The notes beneath the pieces are model-generated. The model did not search any database, was not told the origin of the DNA, and worked only from the letters and a program-made list of their open reading frames with translations. Positions 13,401 through 28,300 of a stretch of 64,000 nt of DNA are shown here, in pieces; position 1 is the stretch's first letter; every line of letters begins with the position of its first letter. The stretch is from positions 44,708,602 through 44,772,601 of the forward strand of contig JAUJPP010000003.1 of assembly GCA_030562195.1 (NCBI GenBank), written 5' to 3'. The position numbers were made by a program, and so were the translations under genes. The stretch is from Nipponacmea schrenckii. Taxonomy: Eukaryota > Mollusca > Gastropoda > Lottiidae.

Positions 13401-16150
13401 AGAATTGACATCTAAAAGAATAGTGTTAGCTGGCTTGCATACATACAATACATGGAGAGATTGAAGGACTGAAACTTCTATTTCCTTTTATCACGTACTT
13501 TTCACTTACTAATATAAATATACAAACATACACCAGCACTACTATTATTCTGGATAACTTTGATTACTGAATTTCAATGCTACCCAGGTTATTTTTACTC
13601 AAAAACATCATACGCAATGCAAAAAAAAAAGAGCATATAAAGTTTGCGTTGAGCAACCGCCTATATAGATTCCACAAAAAATTACTGCTAAATAGTAATT
13701 GAATATGTACACAAAATAAAATTACAAATTCTCCGTATTATATAATATGATCAATTTAAGATAAGTTTTATATATAGACAGTACAAAAATCAATTAACTA
13801 ATTCACCCTTTCCACAACCAGACTTGTTATTTATACCATTGTTTGTTTTTTCATACTACTGCGAGATAAGGTTCTCATTAAATTTTAATACCCCGTACAT
13901 ACATTACATTACATTAGAGGTCAAAATGTTAGCACTGTTTTGATATTAATTGTGGTTCACATGCAAATTCATTTTGACCGGATTTTAGGCAAATAATACA
14001 AAAACCGTTTTTCTTAGTCAGGAACAACAAAGTTCTTCCGGGATGCATGAAAACTTTTTAGATGAAACCACTTGTTGAGTATAATAGAGAGGCTTATAAA
14101 TGGGTTGAGGTGGTTATCCCGATTTCCCCAGGGATCTGATGAATGGGTCTTTTAGGTGGTATGGATGAGAATTCGAAGAGATTCCAAGTTGACGGTTTTT
14201 CTATAATCTTTTTTTTTTCTTTTTTTTGTCGGTTATTGCCCTTGAAGTAGTAAAAACGAAGATGTTGAAGATGTTAAAACCTAGATGTCATCTGACGTTC
14301 AGCAAATTTTTGACGAAAGATGCTATAGCTGTCCAAATGCGATCATGTGATATTGTCAAGGCTGAACTATACACTACACTTTATATTGTATTGTAGCTCC
14401 GTCCCAAAAATGTTAGGTATAGGTATGCTAGTTAAAACACAATAACATATACTTATACTATACTGTTTACATTGTGAGATATTTTTAGATAACGAAACAA
14501 ACCACAGTATAATAATCAAACTGTATCCATACCATTTTATACTCATTAGACTCTTTCATGGGTAGTAAAAGGACTGAACAATACAAGACGCAAATCTTGG
14601 CAATAAATTCTAATGTTAACACTCTACAAACCAGTAAATGTTTATGTTCGTTAAAAGATGTCTATTTAGTTTATCGATTTTTGTCAGTGTTATTTTTATG
14701 TACAAGAAATTGAACATAAAATGTACTGTACTGAAGTTCCGGAGACTAGCACTTATTGTTGGCGTAGAACATCTAAGCGCCCATATATATAATATATCTA
14801 CTTTACCTACAGACTCGGCATCCCGTTTATCTCTTATATCATTATGTAAGGTTTCGGGTCTTGAATGCTTTGAGGATAATGACTTTATTGTGACAGTTTG
14901 TTTTCGAAATGGCAAATCTAATTTAGCTATCAGTTGATACTTTAATATTTGACCTCCTACATCTCCTTCTTGGTTTATAGCTGTTTGTAAACAGCAAAAG
15001 TCTTTGAACTTTTTAAAAAATTGTTATTGTTAATGTAAACACTCACTTTCAATTAATATCTTTATATTTCATTCATAATTCAATTGAATTCTTAATCATT
15101 CAAATTTCATTGTTATTTGACCCACATGGAATGTCACAAGTATATGCTTGTTAATGTAGACGATGAAAAAGCTGCATACAAACCGGTTTGTTACATATCA
15201 CACTCAGGCCCGTAACTATGAGGGGCGCGCAGTTGAAAACTCCAACATACTGACAATCAATAAACATATTGATAAAACCAGGAGATTTCATGAAGCTATC
15301 AACATCAGAAGTAATTATTAATGTGCATAAATTTAGTCATTTGGTTATTAAAACACTTTAACTACCCTATGAATAGTTATTTTTAAACAATGTATTCTCT
15401 GTTAATAAACAGTCTGACATTAACAACAGTTGTTTATTTAATCTTTAATCGGCGCATTGATTAATTTTCTTTTTTACAATTTCACAATTCCTGAATTAAA
15501 TCAGAATTGAATGTTATTTTAACTATCATGTAATTATTATCGTTATAACGCCTCAATTTGTCCCGCCCCCTTACAAAATCTGTCGCCCCCCTTGGCACTA
15601 CAGAACCTTGCTTTAGACAGCACTATTTACCTTGGATTTATGTGGCCAATGGCCAGAGTGTTGTTCGAAGCGCACTTCAGTTGGTGCTCTATTTGTAGGT
15701 CTTGAGAATTTTTAGTCGGCCGACCTGGGCGCTTGCGACTGCAATATAGCAACCCGTATTAATAAGTGCTCTGCCAACAAAGGCCTTAAATTCTAAAAGA
15801 TTAATATTTGCAATGCAGTAGCCAGGCATTAACAATGCAGATGTTTACAAAATGCTAAATTAATAATACGCAAATACCATCATATCTGTTTGAAGATATG
15901 TTGCCACCAATTGATCCATTATATCTAAAACTCCCATAAATGCTTGCATAAATATATATTTGATCAGTGCTATTATATAAAAATTACTTGACAAAGACTA
16001 TAAACTGTCTAACAAAAGTTTGGGGAGGTGGGTGTGTTTACTTCGATCTTCTGAATTAGTTTGCAAATGACATTTTACTGTAGGACTAGACGCTTTTCCA
16101 AGTCAGTCGATCAGACATGCATTATTGACAAGGGGAACCTGGGCTGAAAA
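7480..16150. other. Long gene-poor stretch
   Basis: Only short open frames without recognisable motifs. Small landmarks are a poly(C) run near 8200, a segment at 8180-8320 weakly similar to 27240-27420 (shared AACATTTGAGATTTTTGCCG), and repeated TGACCTTGA words near 11118-11170. Isolated exons of an unknown gene cannot be excluded. Confidence 0.4.
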
Positions 16151-16154
16151 ATCC

Positions 16155-16325
16155 GAAATGCCCAATTGAAGGTGTGCTTAATTGGAGGTGTGCCTAAATC
16201 ACTGTGTCTAAATGACACTGTGCCTAATTGAATGTGTGCCTAAATCACTGTGCCTAAATAACACTGTGCCTAAATGACATGTGCTTATCTGACCGTGTGC
16301 CTAAATGAAGTGTGCCTAATGACTG
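16155..16325. repeat. Minisatellite with unit TGTGCCTAAATGACAC
   Basis: About nine imperfect units of 16-20 bp built on GTGCCTAAAT-ACTGTGCC. No coding content. Confidence 0.75.
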
Positions 16326-16634
16326 ATTACCATCTAAACCATACATTAAAACTTTCCCAGTAACGTTGGAAATTTATTGTTAGATAGCATTTTGATAGAT
16401 TACCTGTCAATCCTTATTCATACAATCAAAAATCTTTAACTTGTCTTTGATCTCGAAGGTAACACAAACTCGCAGTCATCCGTACCAAGAAATTATCATA
16501 ACCAACAGTCGACCACATTATTTCCCAAGCCCTGGGTTCATCGCTCCTATGGGAGACGTCTTACCCAACCTGTTATTACCAAATTTTACCAAAATATCAA
16601 CGAACCCAAGGCCAGAGTAACCATATCCCTAAGA

Positions 16635-16690
16635 ACTGCAATGGATATTGATCAGCCTAACAACTGCAATGGATATTGATCAGCATACAC
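16635..16690. repeat. Two-copy tandem duplication
   Basis: AACTGCAATGGATATTGATC appears twice in direct tandem, about 29 bp apart. Confidence 0.8.
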
Positions 16691-17559
16691 AAGCACCAAC
16701 TAGAGTCACCACCAACTCCTAATCCTGCAGACGTGCGTAATCGATCTCTTAGATTCTTCATCCACACCGTCTGAAGCTTCACCACGCTACATGCTACATT
16801 CCTACCAAACTACCAAACCAGTACCAATCATCCCGTCTACAACCATTATATTCGCTACCATACCCTTTTATCACCAAACCAAGGACAAAATATTCATGTA
16901 ATCTGCCTGCTCTACAGAATCAACCTTAACTAGGGGATCCTCAAACCTCAAGCGAATTACCAAAACAGCTTCAGTCGCCGAAATAAAATCGCACCCTGAT
17001 GCCTAAATCCATCACATCCAGTCAATCCTTGAATCCCACGACTATGATCCCAAACCAGCTATGGTCATTCTGCTTGTTGGCCTCTACTATCGCGCCCAGT
17101 TAGCATAGATCTCAATCAACCAAGTCTAGAAATTGATTGCCAAAGCCTAACAACCTTCCCTAATTCCAAGATCATATTCACGTGTGCCCATCTCTAAGAA
17201 AGCACTACAGAATCTTAAGACATTAAATGATAATTATGATGATGAATTTCGATACCGAGAACGCAACATTCCCGCCACCCTACAAGGAAGAAAGTGAACC
17301 AGTTGATTATCTTCATTGTTCTCCAGAAACAGCCAACAGTATTTGGAAACGACAGCTTCATACACCGAGTAAGTCTTTAAACTAATTATTTGGGAGAATT
17401 ATCCTACTATCTTCGACCATCTATTGGACGATTTTAACGTAATCTCAGCTGAACATACTTTTTTTTTAAACCACCCTCCACGTGGTGCTAGAACAATGTT
17501 TATTCTTAAATCCACTTGGAAACCACCTACAAAGCCGCCATCCATCCTGAAATATTGAA

Positions 17560-18620
17560 CGTAATTGCTAGTATGAATAGCCAAAATGTTTATCCATATC
17601 ACACGAGAATCCTAATCTCACGCGAGTAGAACGTGAATTGCTAAATTTACTTAAGACGATATCATCATTTGTAATTAGAAGTATGCAGTGTCAGAATACA
17701 TTGATCACTTCTTACTACCACTAGCATGTCAACATCGAGTCTAACCTAAGGACACAAATGACTTTGTCAATAAAATCAAAAACATTCTACAGCTTTTTGT
17801 GATTTCTCAGCCGCATATTTAATGGTAAAACATATCTACAAACTTCAGGTAAAGTCATTCGCCACTTCGTACGCAAACGTTTTAATGGCAAACTGGAAAC
17901 GTGAGGTATAACCCCTTTGCCCATATGAATCACTTTTTACGGATGCTTTTTGAATGACATTTTCATGGTTTGGAACAGTTTTTGGCAATTCTTTAAACTC
18001 CTCATCATTTACTATCCGTCCATCAAACTAACGCCAGCCTAAAGAGTAAAGACCAATGTCTTCAAAGGAAATTCCATAGCAAAGACTAATAAACTAGATA
18101 TTAAGGTATGTTTTAAAGAAACCGACATTTATCAACGTTTGCAAAGAGCTCATTTCATCCAAAACATACCTTTCTTGTATAATTAAGTCACAAGTTTTAC
18201 GATTTCACCGAATTTGCACAAAATTTTCTGATTTCGACCAAGCCTGTACGATTGTTTTCTTAAAACTGAAAGAGCGTGGGTACTCGAGCTATTTTTACAA
18301 AACACTTTAGCACAGATATCAGCTAACAATAGACTTTATGCCGAAGTAACTCAAGGATTAAAGAGTGCTCCATGTATGTCAAGTAGATACAAAACACGTC
18401 CCTTTATATCAGAAACTCATTCAGCAGCAAATGATAGTGGCATATTAAAAAAATAAAATAAACTTAATCTGTACGTATACCATCGGGCGAGTTATTTTTT
18501 TTTCTAATTGCAGATCAGAACAGAAGAAACATATCCAGCGGTTAAAGATCCTCTATACCGATTTCTCATAAAGTATTTGTTACACCCTAGGTCTGTACAT
18601 CTGAGAGAATCAATCCCTCC
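17560..18620 (+). pseudogene. Penelope-like element fragment (RT plus HPKH region)
   Basis: The order matches Penelope-like elements: DHFLLPLACQHRV and PKDTNDFVNKIKNI (about 17695-17790), FNGKTYLQTSG (about 17818-17850), LNDIFMVW in place of the YxDD box (about 17950-17980), then a degraded copy of the 31.55-31.75 kb segment (about 18100-18310). The part at 18415-18620 is shared with 4330-4600 and belongs to the same repeat family, function unknown. Many stops and frameshifts. Confidence 0.65.
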
Positions 18621-18729
18621 CTTTCAAGGAAAGCAAAATTCTAGTTGCCGTGCAGTGTTTCCGGGAGACGACCGCTCATTTAATTCGAATCAACTATATT
18701 TTATCCAAGATATCATCAACATAAATTAA

Positions 18730-19560
18730 ATGAATGATCATATGCATTAGATAAAAACTATTTTGTCTATTCGCGGATTTGCGAGAGCCCTCTGCAACAA
18801 AACGGAGTATTTTATATGCTCCTTGTTCTTTATAAGAGACGGTCACTTATACAAAGGTTCCTTTTACCCTATATGATAAAGAGATCACTTATCAAACGTA
18901 ATATAAGAAGGCACAGATTTTGGGTCTACTGAATTATAGCCAATAGACGTGAACAAGGGGCATTTCACCACCTTGTAAGAGAATTATAACTAGATGGGAC
19001 CTGCTACGATCTTAAAGGAGGAGATTTTTCCTGACAAACTCGATCGATTGTTCTATCATTTGGCTAGTGAACTTGATGTTGTCCACCATTTTCAATTGAA
19101 CATCCCACAAAACTAGGTAATTTGTAGGTAAATCCGCTCGCGGTTTGTTCAAAAATAATATTATCGCTGATATGTCAAGCCATACTACATATCAATGATT
19201 TCTAAATCTTGTTAATTATATAACAGTCTACCTTTCATATACAATGCGGCTTCTCCATCTCGAAAACAAACCTGCAACGCAATACTGACTTTTATATCAT
19301 ATTCGATGTAAACAATAGGTCTTCAAATAAGACTTAAGTCAAAACCTCCTGAAAGAATTAATCATTTTGATTTCTCAAATGTATACGAGTCATTTTACCC
19401 TTGATAAAGAAAATGGCATATCTACCAGAAGTTTAATATATTGAGCTCTCTTGTATTATTTCAGTTTCTTATGAAAGACTTTCGGGCACACCTAAAAAAT
19501 ATTGTTTTTTTTCTGCATATATTTCGGATTTTCGGGTTTTGAATAAGTCAGGGGCAATCG
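18730..19560. other. No gene seen
   Basis: AT-rich spacer downstream of the Penelope fragment. Nothing recognised. Confidence 0.4.
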
Positions 19561-19649
19561 CTCACAGAACGTTAACGCTAACGCGTTAACAAGCCAATTG
19601 TGGACGGACGGATGGAATGGGTGACCACAATATACGAACACATTTTAAT

Positions 19650-20685
19650 GTTAGCCTATAAAAACTTTAATTTTCTGTTAGGTGAAGTCCTGTACTCTTA
19701 AATTAAAAACTTTAATTTTAACCTAGGTAATAATAAATTTCACCTAGATTAAAATTTGTCCTTTAGTTTTTATAGAAAAAAACCTTTTACCTCAAAAAGT
19801 TTGAAAGTTTTTATTCAAAAATTACAGTAATTATCAATACAGAGGAGAATAAGTAATCAAAATATTGATTTGGTTCTCAAAAATTCGTACATATCGTATT
19901 ATGAAAGTTATAAACCTGTTGAATATTTATAAATGTTATTACAAATAGGAAATTTTGAGATATTATGTGTAAATTTAGATCGGGCACCATGAAAATAAAA
20001 CGGAAGTTGGTCGATATTTAAAATAAAAAAAAATATGATAGATTTTGTGACTGTTGTAATATGAAAATGATACGAATTTCATTTTTAACATGCTGTTCAG
20101 CTTATAGAAATATTAAAATAAAATATCTCCCAAGATACTGTTGGAGTTGGCCATCAATATAAATATTTCAGAATATTATGAAAAACTAATCCAAAACTAT
20201 AATCATAAATCTGTCTAGATATATTTATTTATTCATGGCAAAAACCAAAACATTATAGAATATAATTTGTATAAAATTATGTATCTATATTTAGAATAAG
20301 TTGAATCTGTTATTGTCACTGTTATGCTGCACAATTATAATATTAATATTCCTGTATTTAACATTGTGCACTTTCATTGTTATAATATGATTTATGCTAT
20401 AGAAATATGTATTGTATTATACATGTATCTGCTGATTGCAATAAATCAAATCAATCAAATTAATATCACCTGTTCTTCAACTAGGTGAAAATATTTTCAT
20501 TTTGGTGGAAAAAAAGTTTATTTAAAGTCTACCTTCATGAATTATCACCTAATTATCACCAATAAAACTTTTTAAATAAAAAACAAAATAAATAATTAAT
20601 TACAAGTTTTTAATTCATAATTAATTTCCGCCCGGTAAAAATAATTATAGCCTAGTGAAAATTAAAGTTTATAATTCAAAATAAA
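19650..20685. repeat. AT-rich segment with inverted ends, possible MITE or composite
   Basis: AAACTTTAATTTTC at 19662-19675 is matched by GAAAATTAAAGTTT at 20657-20670, each next to a GCCTATAA/TTATAGCCT-like word. The interior is AT-rich. It also contains, at about 20440-20462, a CAATAAATCAAATCAATCAA tail resembling the 3' end of a LINE. No coding sequence. Confidence 0.35.
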
Positions 20686-21149
20686 AAAGTGAATTGTGCC
20701 GTATGTAATATCTAAATAAATGGAATAAAAGATTTTCATTCATAAGAAAAGGCGTTTTATTATGTCGTATGTACGCCACCGTACAATGTAGGTGTAGATA
20801 AAGAAAGTTTGTATAAATATAAAAATAAAGAACATCCAAATAGCTCGGGTTTATTCAAGATAACTAGTACAATTACTGAATCTAGGGACGAAGAGTTTGA
20901 GAAAATGAACCTTATAAGCATAAACCATTTTAATATATGTAAACTATAATATTACGGATCCCTTTGTTCCATCAATAGTATTTAATGCAATTTGATATCA
21001 TAAAAGCAATGAAAAATAAAAACACATAAACTTTCAGTGCTTCTTACGTCAAATATCTTTTTTTATCTTTATGTATAAGACAGATAATCAATAGTTAAAA
21101 CTAAAAGTTGCTGCAACTACAAGTGATAACAGGTGCGTATGCACAGAAA

Positions 21150-21410
21150 TGTCTGTAATAGGTGACTACATGACACATCATTCCCTTAATAAAGATTTAT
21201 TTAAACTGTTTTACTCTAATTATGTTTTATTGATTTCAGTTAGGGAAAGCATTTATCTCCCTAGAATGGTCGTAGCAGAAATTATTCATATCAGAACCCA
21301 ACTTCAATCCTTGATAGATCAGTAATAAGAATAACATTACAATTGGTGCCGTGACCAGGATCCAATTTCAAATAAGATTCAAATCCAAACATACGACAGG
21401 CAAGGATAGT
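21150..21410 (+). mobile_element. Candidate LTR end plus primer-binding site
   Basis: TTGGTGCCGTGACCAGGAT near 21341 looks like the primer-binding site that follows a 5' LTR in BEL or Gypsy-type elements. An AATAAA lies upstream at about 21187. No matching second LTR or coding region was seen, so this is at most a solo fragment. Confidence 0.3.
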
Positions 21411-22365
21411 TGGAGGAGGTCCTTAGCAACCTTGGAAGTTGGTCAATGTAGATACGTAGGAAAACTATAATATCATGATGCCTACCAAGACAAATAATCT
21501 AAATTCTCGTCCACTTTGTGAATTTCCTTTTATAAAGTGGTTACTGTATATAAGTTATATGTTGCATATTCCATTATAAAACATGCTAGAAATGCATACC
21601 ATTTCGCAAATTGTTTCAACTACATAGTGCTTTGAACTCGCCATTCTGGCCAATCAATGTTAATAATCATATAAAGTTGTTGCTATTATAAGATGTCAGC
21701 CGATCATGGCCGAGTCAATGTTCAACTCACGGAAATTCAAAAATTGATAATACTACGCACAGAAGGGAGGAAATGTCAGGGTGTATGTCCAGAATTATCT
21801 AGTATTTATATTGAATCTTTTAGCCATTTCGTATTTCTTTGTAATAGATCAAATTAACTAAGGATCAATCAATAATAAAAATGTTCATTTTAATATCATA
21901 TTAATCTTTTAATCTTGTGAGAAGAAATATATAATATAAGATTAATCGGCTGTATTATATTTTATATCACTATGATCATAATCTCCAATCTACTTGACAA
22001 AATAGTTCATATTCAAATTTCTATAATGATTTTAAAGGGCAGAATGATGTTCTCTTGACTAGGACTAGCTAGCAACTCCGGGTTTTGGGAAGCCGTTTCA
22101 CAAAAATCGATGAACGAATATGAACAAAGACTTATTCTGATCAATTAACCCTGCATCATGTTCATTCAGATTATGAAACAACCTACATATATATTATGTA
22201 ATTTCGTTTGCACATCAAACATCATATCCATTAACATATTAAATACATGTATAAAGATCTGTTTCTCTATTTCAATGAGATACATCGGTTAACAAAATTA
22301 TATGAGCATTTGCATCAGGATATAAAACTATTTCCTTGTAGTTTGCTTAACAAACGCATCTGTTA

Positions 22366-25300
22366 TTAATTACTTGCTTGTCTGTGGTGTTTCCATTCGT
22401 TATTTCTCAATTCAATACGACGAATTTTACCACTGACAGTTTTTGGTAGATTCTCCACAAATTCAATCTACAAAAGGGAAAAAGATTCAACATTTTTGTA
22501 TTAAACAAAAACAATATTCAGTTTTATGTCACACTCAATACACTATTTCACAACTTGATGGAGCTTATTTTTAGGTTTAATCGAATTTTCGAGTTTTACT
22601 CTATGAAAATGATTGAAATGTCTTTATATATTTTTCAAACTGAATAACAAAATCTTGTTCAGAAAGTGAGGCGAGAATATATGAATAGATTCAACCTTTC
22701 TAGGGTATTTATAAGGTGCTGTTGTTGACTTGACGTGATTCTGCAATTCTGTTATAAGATCTGTTGGATTGTCTTGTTTATAATCATCAGTAAGTATGAT
22801 AAACGCTTTCACAATCTAAAACAATAAAGTCAGGTGCATGATATTTAAACAACTAGAGTATATAGAAACAGTACCAACTCTGGTAATTGATAACTCGCAA
22901 TAGTGTTAATTTTGTCCAAAATTAGCATTTTAAAGGCTTATTAAGCAATAAACCAACAACACTTACCTCCCCTCTCTCTTGATCGGGACTGCTGACAACA
23001 GCCGACTCTAACACTGCGGGATGCTCTAGTAGTGCACTCTCTACTTCGAATGGACCAATACGATAACTGTAAGAAAATAATTCCATAATCGAGTTGACTC
23101 GTCTGGATCATAACATGTCTATGGGACATGCATTATGCGCTCCTATTTGTCTTTTAACTACGTTTATAGACTAAAAAGTCAGTTTAGAACGGAGATCCCC
23201 AAAAATTGGTGAAAGCACCACAAGATCTCCAGTGAATAGCCAAATCAATCTCTAAGATTTCATCAGCACAGCCCTTACTTTGAAACAGTGGGTCGCATAT
23301 ATAGGAGTATGAGGTCAACTTTTTTTTCCAGCATTTTCTCCTTTCCGACTAAACTTTCGCTTCAAAGATAATGTAAAATGGTCGCAAATGGCCAGGGGTA
23401 TAAGATATTTTCAGCACTGAAGATCGAAAGTTTAAATAACTGTAATATTGATAGCAGAAAAAGGTGATAAATGGAAATGTAGGCCTACCCTGCCGAGAGT
23501 ATGACATCATCAGCCCGACCAATAAAATAGAAATAACCATCTTCGTCCATTTCGCCTCTATCACCAGTCAAATAAAAATCTCCTTTAAACACAGAATCTG
23601 TTCTCTTTTTATCATTCTGTAACATATGTATAAAAGTTCATAACTTAAATAATCTAAATAAAAAAAACAATTAAAATATAACAATTATAATGTTTAAATA
23701 TAAAGTAATGCCACTGTCCCTCTTGAAAATAATCTTCTAACAACTAAACAGCAGAAATTATTCTATTTAATTGTGCACTAAGCTTAATTATAATGATCGG
23801 TTCCTCGGAAAATGTGTAAAAAAACAACTTACAAGGTAACATGTGAAAAGTCCCACAGGCTTAGTAGGCTTACATCTTACAGCTATATTGCCTTCGATAC
23901 CAGGATCTAATAGTCGCCCGTGGTCATTCACAATCTAAAATAATGAATTTCACGTTCTCCTAATGTGCGAACAACAATAATTATGTTAGCGTCATAACGT
24001 CATGTACAACGATTGATGAGTTGTTAAATATCTCTGGACGTGTTCTACCAATCTTATGCCTGAAAATGGCTTCTGGTAAGACGTAATAATTTCAATGTGT
24101 GGTACATTTGATAATGGCGTTAAGATGTGCCGAATCACAGATGGATAACTAACACGTGCTTAATGACCACAATAATGTCGTACCTGGAGGTCTATTCCTG
24201 GTGGAGGTTTTCCCATTGATCCATCTCTTGGTTCTAGTTCTGGATAATTAGTTCCGCAGATAAAAGTCTTAAAAAAAACACAAACATTTTCTGATGTTTT
24301 TGTGATATTCAATCCTAGCAAAAAGTCATTATTTTAAAACAGACGTGTTTTTTCCTAAATGCAAATTGTTATGTACCTCGGACGTCGGATAGCTCTCATC
24401 GTACTGCCATCTCAAAAACGGTCAATAAGAGTACATATTCACCAGTTTCAAAATTACTTCGCTTTATAGGAGGATTATAAAGGAGTTCTGTCTTATGTTG
24501 ACACTAGGTTAGACAACGGAAGAAACGACTAATTGTCATCCGAAGAAGTAGTATACCATTAGCCTGGAGTATTTGTGCCTACAGTGAACGAGGTGTACTT
24601 CAAAATCTTCTGATCGTTAATCGAATAGGGATTCAGATATAAGCCAATTTTTCAAGATGTGTGAGGATGCCAATTACAAATAATATGTATATATGCATTA
24701 TATACGAACCGTTTCTGTTTGTCCATAACCTTCATATAAATCTAATCCTGTCCCATCAAACCATTCTGTCTTTAACTCTGGATTCTGAAAAGCAAAAAAA
24801 AATCATATCGCGTGTCACAGTTACTTTACAAGTTAAAGGCTCAGCAACTCCCCATAGAAGTTAACCTAAATCACGGGCAATGTGAACTGTATGTCTAAAA
24901 ACAACTTACCACTGGCTCACCAGCACCAAAGCTATACCTCAGAGCTTGAAACTTGTACTGCTTTAGTGGTAATTTAACTAATGATCTATAGGCAGTCGGT
25001 GCAGTACACAGATGTGTTATTGGATACTGGCATAAATTCTAAAACAAACATTTTCATCACCTTCTGATATACAAAACTAACAAGTACAGCGTAATCAATA
25101 ATTTCCCTATAAATACAATATAATGTTTAAAATGCAGGTGGAGCTAGTAAGAAATTTAATGATATCAACAGATTTTTAAATCCCTTAATGAGATGCCTTA
25201 CGTTAAGCGTAGCCTTTGGATCAAATCTCGACGTATGGTGAACGAAAACACAAGCTCCATTATTCCATGGTGCAAATAAACTACTCCAGGCACATTTAGC

Positions 25301-28300
25301 CCAACCAGTATCTGACATATTCCATATAACATCTTTCTCGGTTACTCGCAAAAAATAACTGCAAGTATATTTCAAAAATCAATTTAAATTTCGATCAGCA
25401 CTTGTCATCCGATGATGGTTGTTTTTTTTAATTATTTAGTTATCGAGTTTCAGACCACAATACGCATTTCGTTACCTTTCTCCTGGTATTATAGTAAATA
25501 CATTTGTCATTCTGTTTAAACAACGAATCGACAAATATACAATAGATTCGGTATAGAACAGACAACAAATTTAATATTGTATAAATAAAACATTATAATC
25601 ACTTTATAATATGCTATATAAAATAGTAATATAGAATGGGTTAGCGAGTTGAGGACTCTGAATTATATATACGTATTCGTGTGTTTTAAGATTAGAAGTT
25701 CATTATATTTACTCTGCGGTTAGCTTATGACCGATACCATATGTAGCATGTGTATGTTCCACCATTTTTGGAAAGCCAGTAGTACCACTGGTAAAAAATA
25801 ACATCATCGATTCATCAGATAAAGTTTTAATATTCTGAAATATACAATGTAATTCATGGTCAGATACATTTCAGATAAAGGTTGAAGAGTTTCCACCACT
25901 ATTGAATAATCGAATCACGGATGGTTAATGCTTTCGATTTTGGACATTAACCAATTCGTCATGGTTTTGATAATAATAACAATGTCGGGTTTGTTTGGGT
26001 ATTTTTTTGTAAACAAATGGGCTTACCTCAAAATTATTATCACAATCTTTCAATAAATGCTTAAAATTCAGCCAACCTTCCCTTCAATGTAGAATAAGAA
26101 ACCAATGAGGAAAGGCTACATAACACGATAAAAAAAACTGCCAAAGAAATTAGGATACATGTATATGTGATATAGACACACGTTATAATCATTCTATCGA
26201 GCAGTTTTATGCATATTTTATTCATTCATGACCTGAAAAAGGTGAAAGGATTAAAAATTTCTCGTCATAGTTGTGTTGAATTGTGAATTCTGATTTTAAT
26301 ACAGGGCAATGTACATGTAACAGATGGTTACGGTAGCAATTGGACGGATATTTTGTTGACAGTGAATGGTCATTTTATCTTATTATTAGTGTTAATTTGA
26401 TATACTATAGAAGTGCAGAAAATGACCTACCTGTCATCAGTAGGCCTACTATTTTCCGATGTAGAGACAAACAACTTGTACTTGAGTTCAGGGCAGTCAT
26501 CAGATACCTAAAATTGACATGAATAAATATTTTACTATAGGATGGTCCAAATTTTGTCTGAGAAATGATTCGAAGCTATTTTTTCATCACATTTCACACA
26601 CCCATAGTGGGTTTGTAGGGGCCTAAAGTTAAATCTTGGATGAAAAAATATATGATGCTTTTTAATCGTTTTTTTTTTCTAAACATATGAATTAACTGAC
26701 CTGGTCAACTATAATGGAGGATGGCTCATCAGCTATGATAGATTTAGCTTTGGAAGATATCAATCTTTTCTTTATATCATTGGCTCGTAATAAAGTTGTA
26801 CAGGGACTTATAATTATTCCTGCAAATAATATTGAAATACTCTTAAGACTTGACACAAAAGCTATACTTCTAGTTGTAAATGTGATCAAACATTAGTCAG
26901 AATCAATCAATCTGTCAACAAGATTGGATAATTATTAAACAATCTTGTGTCTCAATGACATAGGCCTAACAATGACAGTTTTCGACTTAAAATATATTTG
27001 TTCGAGCGATATTTATTGAGGATGAAAGATAGTTTGCAAGTCAAGGTAACTGTCAGCTTAGATAAATGTTTCTTTTTTTAATTCTCAATTGCACAACTAC
27101 TTCCTTTCTAACAAATTCATAAATATTATTTATATTACATTTTTGCGCCTTTTTTGCGTTTTTTTTTTCTTAAGGAACCCTTTTGCTTACCTGTCGCACT
27201 TTGGATGTCATGTTCACCGATTGTCATCCTATCAATACAGATACCTTTGAATTCCCTAAATGACCCCCTCATAAAGAATATAAATTTTGTTTCATTACCT
27301 TAATAAACGTTTATTTAAATTGTTTTCACTGGGAAAAAATGTCGAAATTACATTAAAATAACATTTGAGATTTTTGCCGATCGAATGATATTTACAATAA
27401 AAGTAAGCTTAGAATAATTAAAAGATCATGTGCATTATGCCTTTCATTTCTTTCTTTCCCGTTCAGTAATAATTTTACTCCATCGGGATATAAATCGGAG
27501 CTCATGTAGTCCAGTTATTCGCTGAAGTCAAAAACTATCCTGTCAACACGTACCTGTGCTGATTTATAAAAGATTGTTATACAATAAAATTTAAACTTTT
27601 CTCTAGGATAAGAGATAAGAATTCTTACCTGTTCTGATACATGCTAAATTTATAAACCACCATTCGGGTAGGCGAGGTAAAATCACCAATAACTTATCAC
27701 CTTTTCTTAATCCTAATTTAGTTAACGAATCTGCAATTCTGTATAAAACGAAACGAAATGTGATTAGGATATTTAGTTAGTCCTTATCTATATTTTATTT
27801 CGTATAGTATGTCAATATTCTCGTTGTAGTCGTACTTCACTCTGGCGATGTTTTTTTTTAATTCGAGCCTTGTATCCACTTATTCATCAATTTATCATTT
27901 CAATATTTAATTCCCAACTAATTAACAAAAATATAAGAAGTAAGATTTTATTTATATCATTTATATACAATTGTTTCAAGAAACCTGTATCGGTTGCATT
28001 ACCCCCTTCCCCTTCTAAATCCTAACTATTTTGTGATTTTGTGATAAAGTATGACTGAATAGAAATTCTATGCTAAACTACAAAGCGCCTGTTCAAATAC
28101 CTCCCAGGTTGAAAATTATAGATAATTATAGATTTGTTCATTTTACTCAGATTGGGGCCGAGGTATTTTCATCTAAATTGTTTTCTACCTTTTGGATTCT
28201 GATGACAAATCTTGAAAGTTATATTTTTCTTCATATCCATGATCATTAATCCACCAAAATGCCGGATTCGATAAATCACGCTTTCCAGTCTGAAATAACA

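Noticed and set aside
14616..14937. Two overlapping 99-codon open frames on opposite strands
   Set aside because: No recognised motif in either, no splice partners identified, and the overlap is expected by chance in part. Left unannotated.
15190..15600. GC-rich words AACTATGAGGGG and CGCCCCCCTTGGCAC as possible inverted ends of a MITE
   Set aside because: The two do not match as inverted repeats over a convincing length.
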